Below, one piece after another: positions 45,858 to 57,438 of a stretch of 64,000 bases of DNA. The first letter of the stretch is position 1. Each line of letters opens with the position of its first letter. Position numbers and translations under genes: made by a program. The notes beneath the pieces were generated by a model. It worked only from the letters and a program-made list of their open reading frames with translations, searched no databases and was not told the origin of the DNA. Source of the stretch: Bos javanicus (Eukaryota; Chordata; Mammalia; Artiodactyla; Bovidae). The DNA lies in assembly GCF_032452875.1 (NCBI RefSeq), contig NC_083884.1, forward strand, positions 24,507,501 through 24,571,500. Reading direction: 5' to 3'.

Positions 45858-46886
45858 ACAATTCCCCATTTCCACAATACTCACCTCCTTGCTCACATTA
45901 GCCACATTCAGCTCTGAGCAGGTAGCAAGGTTCTCAAAGTGCAGCAGGAAAAAAATGGAAAGCAGTGCATAGTCACTGATCATGCTTTCAAAAATTTGCC
46001 TCTATTTAATTCTATCTTTATTCAGCAAAACTTAATCTACTTGAAAACATTCTGAAGCAGGTCTTCTTCTAATGACTTTGTGGTACTCAAATTTTTCCCA
46101 TTTTTTCACAATTTTCTAGCTTAGCATTCATCTAAAATGGTAACTTTTATACAGTAGGTACTAAATAAATGATTAAAGGGCTTGAATGAATAACATGCCA
46201 GGATAATTTCCATAGGCTGGAGCACAAGATAAATGTTAGATGACATTAATCTTTTCTCACTTCATTCCACAGTATGTGCAGTTCCTTGAAGCTAGGTAAT
46301 TTACACTCTTTTTTAGAGTATTTGCCTTTTCCACTGTGCCAATCTTCATCATAGCAGAGTTGGAGTTTTAATTAAAGGAAAAATAGCATATCAGGTCAAA
46401 TCTTCTACAATTAATTGCATGTGGCAAACTGCTCAAAAGTGTACATAATACATTCAACAAACAAACATGAACATTAATTACAAAAACAACCATAGTCAAA
46501 TCCAATTATATTATAGTCTACTTAAGTTTTGGAGTCAAAACTGCAATAAGTATTTATAAAGTGATAAAAATATTGATATAGTAATTTCATGAAAGTAATT
46601 TATACATCAGATAAGGAAAAAATGAATATACTTGACATCAACCAAGGGAGATATTACCCATCGCATGTGTATAAACAAAAAGAGGAATCCCTTTGGATTC
46701 CAGTTTTACTTTTTAAACCCCTAAAAGCATATTTTATTAAATAGTTTGCAGTTTATAGTCAAAATTTTAATGGTATATTGGGGTGATGAGATGTGTTTAA
46801 AAATGAGCAAATAAATAAATACAAGCAGCACAATGATGATTGAGATAAATTCTTTAATGAAACTTTTAAAAATACCTTTAAGAGAA
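45858..46886. other. Unassigned AT-rich stretch
   Basis: No gene. A weak L2/MIR-like 'taggtactaaataaatgatt' occurs near 46156. Confidence 0.4.
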
Positions 46887-47574
46887 TTAGATTTTTTTTA
46901 ATTTTATTTTTAAACTTTACAATATTGTATTGGTTTTGCCAAATATCGAAATGAATCCGCCACTGGTATACACGTGTTCCCCATCCTGAACCCTCCTCCC
47001 TCCTCCCTCCCCATACCATCCCTCTGGGTCGTCACAGTGCACCAGCCCCAAGCATCCAGTATCGTGCATCGAACCTGGACTGGCGACTCATTTCATATAT
47101 GATATTATATGTATTTCAATGCCATTGTCCCAAATCATCCCACCCTCTCCCTCTCCCTCTCCCACAGAGTCCAAAAGACTGTTCTATACATCAGTGTCTC
47201 TTTTGCTGTCTCACATACAGGGTTATCGTTACCATCTTTCTAAATTCCACATATATGTGTTAGTATACTGTATTGGTGTTTTTCTTTCTGGCTTACTTCA
47301 CTCTGCATAATAGGCTCCAGTTTCATCCACCTCATTAGAACTGATTCAAATGTATTCTTTTTAATGGCTGAGTAATACTCCATTGTGTATATGCACCACA
47401 GCTTTCTTATCCATTCATCTGCTGATGGACATCTAGGTTGCTTCCATGTCCTGGCTATTATAAACAGTGCTGCGATGAACATTGGGGTACACGTGTCTCT
47501 TTCAATTCTGGTTTCCTCAGTGTGTATGCCCAGCAGTGGGATTGCTGGATCATAAGGCAGTTCTATTTCCAGTT
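46887..47574 (-). mobile_element. Young L1 3' end (cattle/ruminant type), minus strand
   Basis: About 690 bp, with a T-rich start (A tail on the element strand), the 3' UTR, and the ORF2 C-terminus. The frame at 47240-47482 reads SADEWIRKLW then YTMEYYSAIKKN, hallmark of the ORF2 protein end, and is open to its natural stop. 5'-truncated at about 47574. No clear target duplication was found. Confidence 0.92.
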
Positions 47575-47727
47575 AAACTAGAACTCCTTGTGATTACTTA
47601 TTGTCTACTCAAGTTGATTAGCAAGTAGAAGCATCTACTTTAAAACATGTTTAAAACATAAATTTAAAAACAGTTAAAACATAAATATATTTGTGATTGC
47701 ATATACCTAGATATGTCTCTGTAGTAG
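47575..47727. other. Unassigned spacer
   Basis: Nothing recognised. Confidence 0.4.
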
Positions 47728-47950
47728 ACAGCAGCACTCTCTAGTAGAACTTTCTGCAGTGACGGAAATAGTCTGTATGTGCACTGTTCAAAAGAGTAGT
47801 CGCTAATCACATGTGAGTACTGAGCACTTAAAATGTGGTTGTTGTGTCTGAGGAACTTAATTTTAACTGTTTTAATCATGATTAACTGGAATTTAAGTTT
47901 GAATAATAAAACATACTGAGTGGAAAGCACAGATTGTATGTGTGTGCTCT
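47728..47950 (+). repeat. Ancient hAT-type DNA transposon fragment, family open
   Basis: 'ctctctagtagaactttctg', 'cagtgacggaaatagtctgt', 'gctaatcacatgtgagtact', 'gagcacttaaaatgtggttg', 'tgaggaacttaattttaa' follow a common ancient hAT-Charlie-like MER element. Subfamily not named. Confidence 0.6.
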
Positions 47951-48827
47951 TAGTCTTAACTGAAGGCTAAGTACTGGCTTTTTCAGTACAGATGCAATAG
48001 GAGGAAATTTTGAGACTCATGCAGTAAGTCTCACAAACCTACAACTGAGAAATTAAATTATTTAAACTCTCTACTATCAAATTTGTTTAGCTCAGTCTCT
48101 CTGGGATTAAGTTTGCCTCTTAAGTAAACAAAAAGAAGGTTGAGTCAAACAATTTCTGGTGCTGCTTTTTGTGTAGAATTCTGAAGCTAATAACAAGAAA
48201 CACATTAACAACCATTAATTTTGCAATTACCTATGCCTGTCTAAGCCAAACATGGACACATATGAGTAAGAATTTCTACATCAAAATTAATTTTCACTTT
48301 TTAATTCAGTAAGAAAAATAAAACCTTTATTGTTAAAGACATTGGTAGAATTACCAAAACATTTATACTTCTACTTTAGAGTTAACAAGTAAAAGAAATT
48401 TTTGAAGTATTTCCACGATGGAACTCTAATTGTGAAAGAGATGTTATCATCTGTATTATTCAAATAATTAATTTATAAATCTTGCCTCAATTTATGAAAA
48501 TAAGTTGTAAACATACATATTTAACATTAAGGACAATATTTTAAGGTCATCTGACAAACAAATAAATCTGCTTGTACAACAAATGTGTAACATTTATTCA
48601 GATGTTCATTGAATTTTTCTCCTAGTACACTCATATTTCTTGATTTAAATTAGCCAACAACAGTGTTTCAAATGTAAAACAAAAGCATGTCATAATCTAC
48701 AGCATTAAAGTATGGTGTGACTTTCATTTTTGTAGTCTCCCAAAGCCATATATCAAAACTCAAATTTAAGAATGAGACATATGAAAATAAAGTGCTTATT
48801 TTTCCTGCAAAGAGATGATATTTAAGA
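47951..48827. other. Unassigned AT-rich stretch
   Basis: Nothing recognised. Confidence 0.4.
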
Positions 48828-48969
48828 AGCACAACACAACACGATGTGAATTATGATGTAATAATTCATACCCTTTGCATTGTTAGCTATGACTGTACTG
48901 AGTGCCATTTAATGCAAAAGGTGTGAATTATTACCCCATAATTCACACCATGAAATGGTTTATTGTGCT
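48828..48969. repeat. 142-bp imperfect palindrome
   Basis: Left arm 48828-48881 and right arm 48911-48969 are reverse complements with a few mismatches and a small indel, around a 29-nt loop. Both ends read agcacaa / ttgtgct. The shared inner block is 'tgtgaattatg', two variable bases, 'gtaataattca'. It looks like a small non-autonomous DNA transposon (MITE-like) of no family I recognise. Confidence 0.75.
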
Positions 48970-49808
48970 GATAAAGAAGTCCCTATACAAAAAAATTTTT
49001 TTAAAAAGAGTAAAATGTTCCAATTTAATATGTTTTTAAAAGGAAATGTGAGAGAACAGTAAGAATGGGGATTAAAATAACATCAAACATTATCCTGAGT
49101 TTTAAGCACATTTTCTTTAATCAAAATCAAAATGTATTTTTTTTTTTTTTTGCTTTTCTTGACTGATGTTCAGATCCAGGAGGTATTTTAGCAGCCAAGT
49201 CAATTTAACCACCCTATAGTTACCAGAGATCCCTTTGGAATCATCCATTTTTTGCAATTCACCTCCCCTGCTAGGATTTTTACTATTACTTCAGAGCAAC
49301 ATATCCCTCTGAAGTTTTACTTGTACTCTAAAGCATGCTAGTTTAGTTCTTGTGCACAAAAAAAAATGATGAAAGTCTCTCAGCTTGCTTATGTAGAGTT
49401 CTAGGTGGTATAAAGGCACAGAGCTGAGGTACGTGTTTACCTTTGAACTTGGGATTCCTGTAAATGTCTTCATTGTGGGTGGCTAACTCCACTGGAAAAA
49501 AAATAAGAAAAAAAACGTCTCCAAACTACCACCTCCCTTCCTCCATTTACACTTATCAAGCTAGCTGTCAAGAAGTTTGGCCTATAGTGGGATTTTCTGA
49601 GTTCCTTTAAATATGAGGCTGTATAAAAATGAAATAGGTAAGTACTCACTGACTTTTACCTATGAAGGGCATATGTAGGGCTACTGTGGGATAATAAGCA
49701 CAGGTTAAAGAAAAATCTTTTACCTGAGCAAGGATTAGAGTAATTGCTCAGGGAATTTTAGAAAATTATCCAAAATTTTCAAGGGAGAGAGCCCAATTAC
49801 AGCTTAAG
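48970..49808. other. Unassigned AT-rich stretch
   Basis: No gene. T-run at 49137-49151. Confidence 0.4.
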
Positions 49809-49849
<41 letters not shown>

Positions 49850-49871
49850 TACATACATACCTACATATATA
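49809..49871. repeat. (TA)n(CA)n microsatellite, left part
   Basis: (TA)n, then (AC)n, then (ATAC)n. Ends at 'ctacatatatat' where the Bov-A2 begins. The matching right part is at 51304-51341. Confidence 0.93.
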
Positions 49872-50142
49872 TGCTGCTGCTGCTAAGTTGCTTCAGTTGT
49901 GTCCGACTATGCGACCCCATAGACGGCAGCCCACCAGGCTCCCCCGTCCCTGGGATTCTCCAGCCAAGAACACTGGAGTGGGTTTCCATTTCCTTCTCCA
50001 ATGCATGAAAGTGAAAAGTGAAAGTGAAGTCGCTCAGTCATGTTCAACTCTTAGCGACCCCATGGATTGCAGCCTACCAGGCTCTGCCATCCATGGGATT
50101 TTCCAGGCAAGAGTACTGGAGTGGGGTGCCATTGCCTTCTCC
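49872..50142 (-). mobile_element. Bov-A2 SINE, minus strand
   Basis: Complete two-monomer copy. The 8-mer tacatata at 49862-49869 and 50145-50152 is a candidate target duplication inside the microsatellite. Confidence 0.93.
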
Positions 50143-50163
50143 GATACATATAGACAGAGAAGG

Positions 50164-51301
50164 CTGATCATTGAAAAAGCAAGAGAGTTTCAGAAAAACA
50201 TCTATTTCTCCTTTACTGACTATGCCAAAGCCCAAAGCCTTTGACTGTGTGGATCACAATAATCTGTAGAAAATTCTAAAAGAGATGGGAATACCAGACC
50301 ACCTAACTCTTGAGCAACCTATATGCAGGTCAGGAAGCAACAGTTAGAACTGGACATGGAACAACAGACTGGTTCCAAATAGGAAAAGGAGTACGTCAAG
50401 GCCGTATATTGTCACCCTGCTTATTTAACTTATATGCAGAGTACATCATGAGAAACGCTGGACTGGAAGAAGCACAAGCTGGAATCAAGATTGCCTGGAG
50501 AAATATCAATGACCTCAGATATGCAGATGACACCACCCTTATAGCAGAAAGTGAAGAGGAACTAAAAAGCCTCTTGATGAAGGTGAAAGTGGAGAGTGAA
50601 AAAGTTGGCTTAAAGCTCAACATTCAGAAAACGAAGATCATGGCATCTGGTTCCATCACTTCATGGGAAATGGGGAAACAGTGTAAACAGTGTCAGACTT
50701 TATTTTTTTTTTGGCTTCAAAATCACTGCAGATGGTGATTTTAGCCATGAAATTAAAAGACGCTTACTCCTTGGAGGGAAAGTTATGACCAACCTAGATA
50801 CCATATTCAAAAGCAGAGACATTACTTTGCCAACAAAGGTCCATCTAGTCAAGGCTATAGTTTTCCCAGTAGTCATGTATGGATGTGCGAGTTGGACTGT
50901 GAAGAAAGCTGAGGGCCGAAGAATTGATGCTTTTGAACTGTGGTGTTGGAGAAGACTCTTGAGAGTCCCTTGGACTGCAAGGAGATCCAACCAGTCCATT
51001 CTAAAGGAGATCAGTCCTTTGTTTTCATTGGAAGGACTGATGCTAAAGCTGAAACTCCAATACTTTGGCCACCTCATGCGAAGAGTTGACTCATTGGAAA
51101 AGACCCTGATGCTGGGAGGGATTGTGGGCAGGAAGAGAAGTGGACGACAGAGGATGAAATGGGTGGATGGCATCACTGACTTGATGGACATGAGTTTGAG
51201 TGAACTCTGGGAGTTGGTGATGGACAGGGAGACCTGGCGTGCTGCAATTCATGGGGTCGCAAAGAGTCAGACACAACTGAGTGACTGAACTGAACTGAAC
51301 T
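50164..51301 (+). mobile_element. BovB (RTE LINE), 5'-truncated, plus strand
   Basis: About 1.14 kb from the RT domain to the tail. Frame 50310-50738 carries GKGVRQGRILSPCLFN and YADD (50520-50531); frame 50785-51288 is an open reading of the C-terminal region to the natural end TQLSD. Broken by a 7-bp duplication ('ccaaagcccaaagc') near 50224, a lost segment near 50305, and a T-run at 50703-50711. Flanked by gatacatata at 50143-50152 and 51302-51311. Confidence 0.94.
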
Positions 51302-51303
51302 GA

Positions 51304-51341
51304 TACATATATACACATACACACACATACACATCCCCACA
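51304..51341. repeat. (TA)n(CA)n microsatellite, right part
   Basis: 'atacatatatacacatacac' and continuation; the continuation of the tract ending at 49871, displaced by two insertions. Confidence 0.85.
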
Positions 51342-51397
51342 TGTATAGAAATAGAAGGCCAAATGTCATAGCTTTCTTTTTTCCCTTAAGCCCTCCT

Positions 51398-51529
51398 TTG
51401 CTGCTGCTGCTAAGTCACTTCAGTCATGTCCAACTCTTAGCGACCCCATGGACTGCAGCCTACCAGGCTCCTCCGTCCGTGGGATTCTCCAGGCAAGAGT
51501 ACTGGAGGGGGGTGCCATTGCCTTCTCTG
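51398..51529 (-). mobile_element. Bov-A2 single monomer, minus strand
   Basis: One monomer with a perfect 10-bp duplication aagccctcct at 51388-51397 and 51530-51539. Confidence 0.94.
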
Positions 51530-52021
51530 AAGCCCTCCTCTAGGTCATTGATATTAAAGAGAGGTGACAAGCAAAGATATAAACAATGATTGGGAAAATA
51601 AATGATTAAGTTAAATGATATCCCCAACACATTTGAGTACCAAGATAAGTCAGATGGTAAGACTATTATTTGAAGTTAACAGGAAAATAAGTGAGTGGCA
51701 GTAAGTTTTATCGGTTTTGCTAACTAGAGAATGTTGCTTGTCACCCGGCTCTATGAAGATTAGGTCTTTAGCTACTGCAGTTGCTGACCTTTAACACATT
51801 CTGAAAGGAACTCAGGGTGGAGATCAGGTGTGAGTGCTCTGTGTTCTGAGTGAAACTGGTAGAACAGGACTTCAGATAAATATTTTCAGGAGAAAATGTT
51901 ATGAACCCAACTTCTTGCATTTTGTCATACCTAGAAAAGTGCTGCAATCATTAACAGAGGCATCTGCTCCTTGTGACTAGAGCAGCTATCAAGATATGTG
52001 CATGTACCCCCTTTAAAAAAT

Positions 52022-52073
52022 CATATATATATATATATATATATATATCCTATATATATTTCCTATATATATT
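52022..52073. repeat. (TA)n microsatellite
   Basis: TA tract with 'tcctatatatatttcc' interruptions. Confidence 0.93.
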
Positions 52074-53289
52074 TCCCTGCACCCCACCTCTTTAACCTGT
52101 TACTGAGTCGAGTCCCACTGTTTGCTGCTTACAAAGTCAGTGCTCACCAATGTTGCTAGGGAGAAAAGGTAAAGACATTAAAGACATTCTGCCTTTCATC
52201 AGAATGTCAGCAAGCTGGGGAGGGGTGGACTCACTGTCTCCTAAAAGCCGCCTCCAAAGAATCTGCTCAGTCATGAAAGCCTTTAAAGGGAAACAGGGAA
52301 GTAATCTCAGTTAATCATTGAGATAAGTGGTCAGAGTCATTGCCACCCTCCACGCACACAGGCTTGTCAACTTCTTATGATCTTTCTTTAGATACTATCT
52401 TGTTCACACAGTTTGTTCATGAGATAAAGGGAAAGCTAGGGAAGAGTTCTGGTCATCTGTTAATTATTCTTCATTTCTACTGCTTTGATCTATGGCAAGA
52501 ACCAAAAATTTAGGCAAAAGTGTTCTGTGATCAAAAGAGGAAAAGTATGCTAGGGCCAGAGATGACTAGAGCATGGAGGTGCCTGGTTTAGGTTAGTGAC
52601 AAAACAAAGAGGTGCCTCCTGCAGACAGCTCTTTCCTGCAAGAGCTTTTTCCTGCCAAAAGCTGCTTTCAAATTCCTGTTTGTCAAAACACCATTCCATT
52701 TCTATGGAATCATGGGTGAAGGTCCACCTTCTGCAACATCTTAGGCACTGTGTTCTTAGAGCTGAAGACGTCTGTGGCATCTCTTTCAGACCGTTGTAAT
52801 TGCCCATTTATATACACCAGCAGAACAATCTACTATTATTTTGATGCCCATTATGAGCAATAGTGTTAATCCTATTCTCTTAGGGCCAGTTCTTAGAACT
52901 GTTGTAGCCATAGACAGAGTATTTCTAGAGTTGGAGCAGTTTATGTTACAGATACAGTCTAGTCATCATCATGTACTTAGCTTTTTCCCTCTGGTGTTAC
53001 TTTTAACATCTGTGAAACAACTCAGAAATTTGCATCAGACAACTGAGTTTGTGACTTTCTTGTCCTAATCATTAGCTATTTGAGCCTGCTCACTCTTTTT
53101 TGAGAGACTTCAGCTTTTCCTCAGGAAAAGTGGTGGGGCCTTTGTACTTGGGGTGGGTTGGGACACTGGAGGATTCTACTCACTTAATTCCAGGAGAAAT
53201 TCCATAGAGCTATCCAAGAGGCTGTCTTACAGGCCATGGCTCTCAGTAACTTCCCAAATAAAACTGAACGCACAGCTCTCTTTGTGTTC

Positions 53290-53290
<1 letters not shown>

Positions 53291-53325
<35 letters not shown>
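53291..53325. repeat. (TG)n microsatellite
   Basis: About 17 uninterrupted TG units. Confidence 0.95.
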
Positions 53326-53326
<1 letters not shown>

Positions 53327-53327
<1 letters not shown>

Positions 53328-54539
53328 CAGTCAACAATTTGTGGGACACTTCAGAGACAAATCTAATAATATTCCTTTTGTTTGTATTTTTTTTTCATTT
53401 AGGAGAGTAAAATAAATATAATATAAAAGTTGCCAGCTTAGCTATTTTTAACTAAAATTCAGTGGGACTAAGTACATTGATAATATTGTAAAACCATCAA
53501 CATTATCCATTTTCAGAAGTTTTTCATCATCTCAAACAGAAATTCTGTACCTAGGAAATAATAACTCCCTTTATCCCTTCTCCAAGCCCTTGGAACCTTC
53601 TATTTTACTTTCTGTCTCAATGAATTATTTTGGTTTTCAACTGAATTGTGAGACTATATATTTTACTGTTGGCACTGCAGAAAACTGTAGTTTTCTTTCA
53701 TTGTTGATGGCTAAGTCCCAAAATTTTCTTTAAAGAGCATGACTTAATTTCTTAAAAGTGATATACATTTATAAAACATAAACTTAGTAAGATAGTAATA
53801 GCTTCAAGAAATTTGTACTTTGATTTTTTACATGAATATTTTTGTATTCTTGATGGGCTATGTCATAAAAAAGATAGCATGGAGAACACACTATTCATTT
53901 CAAATATCTGAGGTTTTGCTATTTAGATTTTTTCCCCCAGTGGGACATGGTCCTATATTAAGAGGAATATGATTTGAATAAGAAAGAATTTGTATAAATG
54001 TTAACTCTCCTTTGTTTGCTGAAGTCATTATGACTCTTGTCAGAGTATTTTGCTAATATCCTTGAAATTTTTAAAAGGAAATGCCCAATTTTTTTCCAGT
54101 AGCCATATCACTTATAAGAATTTATTTTTAATGCATTTAAGTTGAACTGTTCTTATCATTATATTAGCCGTGCCCTCCTAACAATTTAAAATAAGATATG
54201 TAGTCACCATTATATATTGAAGAATGATCTCAGAATATGAGAAAATAGAGTTAACCAGTTTTTATCAGGTTTTAATATTCTACTGTTACTTTAGTTAATT
54301 AAAACCCTCTCGGTTTGATTTTAAGTTTGCTCATATAAGATATATACCATAGTGTTGAAACAATTACCTGGTATGTTATTTCAAACAAAGATTAAGTTTC
54401 AGAGATATTAGCCAAAAGCCCAGAATTACTGTGTATTTTGTGGATAGGAAAGAAAATGAATAAAATTAATAATTACATATTTAAACATAAGATTTCATGG
54501 ATGTGAGTTTGAATCCCACTCCTGACAAGCCAGCCTTTG
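53327..54539. other. Unassigned AT-rich stretch
   Basis: No gene or recognised transposon. Confidence 0.4.
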
Positions 54540-54760
54540 GGGGTTTCCCATGATGCCATGGTGAAAAGAACATTCCGCCAATACAGGAGAAATAAGAGAC
54601 GAGGGTTCAATCCCTGGGTCGGGAAGATCCCCTGGAGGAGGGCCTGGCAATCCATTCCATTATTCTTGCCTGAAGAATCCCATGGACAGAGGATCCTGGT
54701 GGGCTACAGTCCATAGGATCGCAAAGAGTCAGACACGACTGAAGCAGCATAACACAACAC
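54540..54760 (+). mobile_element. Bov-tA SINE, plus strand, diverged head
   Basis: tRNA head 'gggtttcccatgatgccatg' to 'ttcaatccctgggtcgggaa', then the standard body to 'cagacacgactgaagcagca'. Head more diverged than body. Confidence 0.9.
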
Positions 54761-54794
54761 ATACCTTGATTGATTGTACTAATTGGGTTGGAAT

Positions 54795-54975
54795 CTGGCT
54801 CAAATCATTTAAAACATTTTGAGCCTAAATGTCTCCTCAGTAAGATGAAAATTCGTAAACATACTCTGAGGAATGAATGAGTCATTTTATGTAAAGGACA
54901 TGAAATAACACATGGCTTTGAATAATTCCTGGTACATAGGCAGTATGTAAATGTTAACTATTATCATCATCATTA
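54795..54975 (+). repeat. MIR-like fragment
   Basis: 'gtctcctcagtaagatgaaa', 'gaatgagtcattttatgtaa', 'ttcctggtacataggcagta' and a final 'attatcatcatcattatc' follow MIR order. Its right end coincides with the left border of the segmental duplication. Confidence 0.6.
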
Positions 54976-55241
54976 TCATTTTAGGCTATGTAATGTTTTT
55001 TACTATTACTTATTATTACATGTAATTCATTCTCTTTGTACTTTTCTTTAGATACTGAAAAACATTTGAGACAATAATATTTAAACCAAAATTCTGAATA
55101 TTTTTCTTGAGAAACTTGTACTTTACACTAATATTTAGATTTATTATATATAATCAAATTTAGATCTAAAGCATATTCCTATAGAAAATGAGTATTTGCT
55201 GACTTAAAAGGACAATTTTACTAGCTTCTATAATAGCTTTT

Positions 55242-55527
55242 CAGAGAAGGCAATGGCACCCCACTCCAGTACTTGTGCCTGGAAAATCCCATGGACAGAG
55301 GAGCGTGGTAGGCTGCAGTCCATGGGGTCACTAAGAGTCGGACACAACTGAGCAATTTCCCTTTAACTTTTCACTTTCATGCATTGGAGAAGGAAATGGC
55401 AACCCACTCCAGTGTTCTTGCCTGGAGAATGCCAGGAACAGGGGAGCCTGGTGGGCTGCCGTCTATGGGGTCACACAGAGTTGACAGCACAGAGTCCACA
55501 GGACTGAAGCAACTTACCAGGAGCAGC
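55242..55527 (+). mobile_element. Bov-A2 SINE in duplication unit 1
   Basis: Complete copy; 12-bp duplication ataatagctttt at 55230-55241 and 55528-55539. It has an unusual 'gacagcacagagt' insertion shared with the copy in unit 2, so it predates the duplication. Confidence 0.96.
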
Positions 55528-55737
55528 ATAATAGCTTTTAAAATAAGGAGGTTATTCCATGTATCATTATGTTTCTCTGTGTATCGAGATCTTTCTGAAA
55601 ATAGCTCATAGATGTCCTACAAATAACTGAACCTCATCAGCTACAAAAATACTACTGTGTATCATCCTTTTCTCCTGCACCAATAAAAACCTGCCTTTTT
55701 TCTTTTTTTCTCATTTGGACTAGGAGTAAATTTCAGT

Positions 55738-57438
55738 CAGTTCAGTTCAGTTCAGTCTCTCAGTCATGTCAGACTCTCTGCGACCCCATGAATCTCAGGA
55801 TGCCAGGCCTCCCTGTCCATCACCAATTCCCGGAGTTCACCCAGACTCACTTCCATCGAGTCAGTGATGCCATCCAGCCATCTCATCCTCTGTCGTCCCC
55901 TTCTCCTCCTGCGCCCAATCCCTCCCAGCATCAGAGTCTTTTCCAATGAGTCAACTCTTCGCATGAGGTGGCCAAAGTACTGGAGTTTCAGCTTTAGCAT
56001 CAGTCCTTCCAAAGAACATCCAGGGCTGATCTCCTTCAGAATGGACTGGTTGGATCTCCTTGCAGTCCAAGGGACTCTCAAGAGTCTTCTCCAACACCAC
56101 AGTTCAAAAGCATCAATTCTTTGGCCCTCAGCCTTCTTCACAGTCCAACTCTCACATCCATACATGACCACAGGAAAAACCACAGCCTTGACTAGACGAA
56201 CCTTTGTTGGCAAAGTTATGTCTCTGCTTTTGAATATTCTATCTAGGTTGGTCATAACTTTCCTTCCAAGGAGTAAGCATCTTTTAATCTCATGGCTGCA
56301 GTCACCATCTGTAGTGATTTTGGAGCCCAGAAAAATAAAGTCTGATACTGTTTCCACTGTTTCCCCATCTATTTCCCATGAAGTGGTGGGACCGGATGCC
56401 ATGATCTTCGTTTTCTGAATGTTGAGCTTTAAGCCAACTTTTTCACTCTCCACTTTCACTTTCATCAAGAGGCTTTTGAGTTCCTCTTCACTTTCTGCTA
56501 TAAGGGTGGTGTCATCTGCATATCTGAGGTTATTGATATTTCTCCCGGCAAACTTGATTCCAGTTTGTGTTTCTACCAGTCCAGCGTTTCTCATGATGTA
56601 CTCTGCATATAAGTTAAATAAGCAGGGTGACAATATACAGCCTTGACTAACACCTTTTCCTATTTGGAACCAGTCTGTTGTTCCATGTCCAGTTCTAACT
56701 ATTGCTTCCTGACCTGCATACAAATTTCTGAAGAGGCAGATCAGGTGGTCTGGTATTCCCATCTCTTTCAGAATTTTCCACAGTTTATTGTGATCCACAC
56801 AGTCAAAGGCATGGGCATAGTCAATGAAGCCGAAATAGATGTTTTTCTGGAACTCTCTTGCTTTTTTGATGATCCAGCGGATGTTGGCAGTTTGATCTCT
56901 GGTTCCTCTGCCTTTTCTAAAACCAGCTTGAACATCTGGAAGTTCACGGTTCACATATTGCTGAAGCCTGGCTTGGAGAATTTTGAGCATTACTTTACTA
57001 GCGTGTGAGATGAGTGCAATTGTGGGCTAATTTGAGCATTCTTTGGCATTGCCTTTCTTTGGGATTGGAATGAAAAGTGACTTTTTCCAGTCCTGTGGCC
57101 ACTGCTGAGTTTTCCAAATTTGCTGGCGTATTGAGTGCAGCACTTTCACAGCATCATCTTTCAGGATTTGGAATAGTTCAACTGGAATTCCATCACCTCC
57201 TCTAGCTTTGTTTGTAGTGATGCTTTCTAAGGCCCACTTGACTTCACATTCCAGGATGTCTGGCTCTAGGTCAGTGATCACACCATTGTGATTATCTGCG
57301 TCGTGAAGATCTTTTTTGTACAGTTCTTCTGTGTGTTCTTGCCATCTCTTCTTAATATCTTCTGCTTCTGTTAGGTCCATACCATTTCTGTCCTTTATCG
57401 AGCTCATCTTTGCATCAAATGTTCCTTTGGTATCTCTG
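55738..57438 (-). mobile_element. BovB in duplication unit 1, minus strand
   Basis: About 1.7 kb, from the pentamer tail (left) to the linker upstream of the RT domain (right). The right edge stops abruptly in BovB sequence and joins the start of unit 2, so this edge is a duplication junction rather than a natural 5' truncation. Confidence 0.95.

Larger units (their letters stand above)
51750..53326 (+). repeat. Probable old retroviral-type solo LTR (ruminant), uncertain
   Basis: A block about 1.5 kb long, less AT-rich than its surroundings, with no long frame. It has features I associate with a ruminant LTR: 'gctagggccagagatgacta', 'acaaagaggtgcctcctgca', and near the right end 'cttcccaaataaaactgaac' (an AATAAA signal), followed by a (TG)n tract at 53291-53325. 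A (TA)n tract at 52022-52073 lies inside. No gag, pol or env region adjoins it, and exact ends and target duplication are not resolved. Confidence 0.4.
54972..57438. repeat. Segmental tandem duplication, unit 1
   Basis: Contains a single-copy flank (54972-55241), a Bov-A2 with its target duplication, a second flank (55540-55737) and a minus-strand BovB (55738-57438). All these parts recur in the same order in unit 2 at an offset of about 2467 bp. Confidence 0.93.

Noticed and set aside
46887..47574. Target duplication for the young minus-strand L1
   Set aside because: I compared both flanks and found no convincing direct repeat; it may have been lost, or the insertion was endonuclease-independent.
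52550..52807. Overlapping frames on both strands with tryptophan- and cysteine-rich sequence
   Set aside because: No recognisable domain, and they lie in an LTR-like non-coding block.
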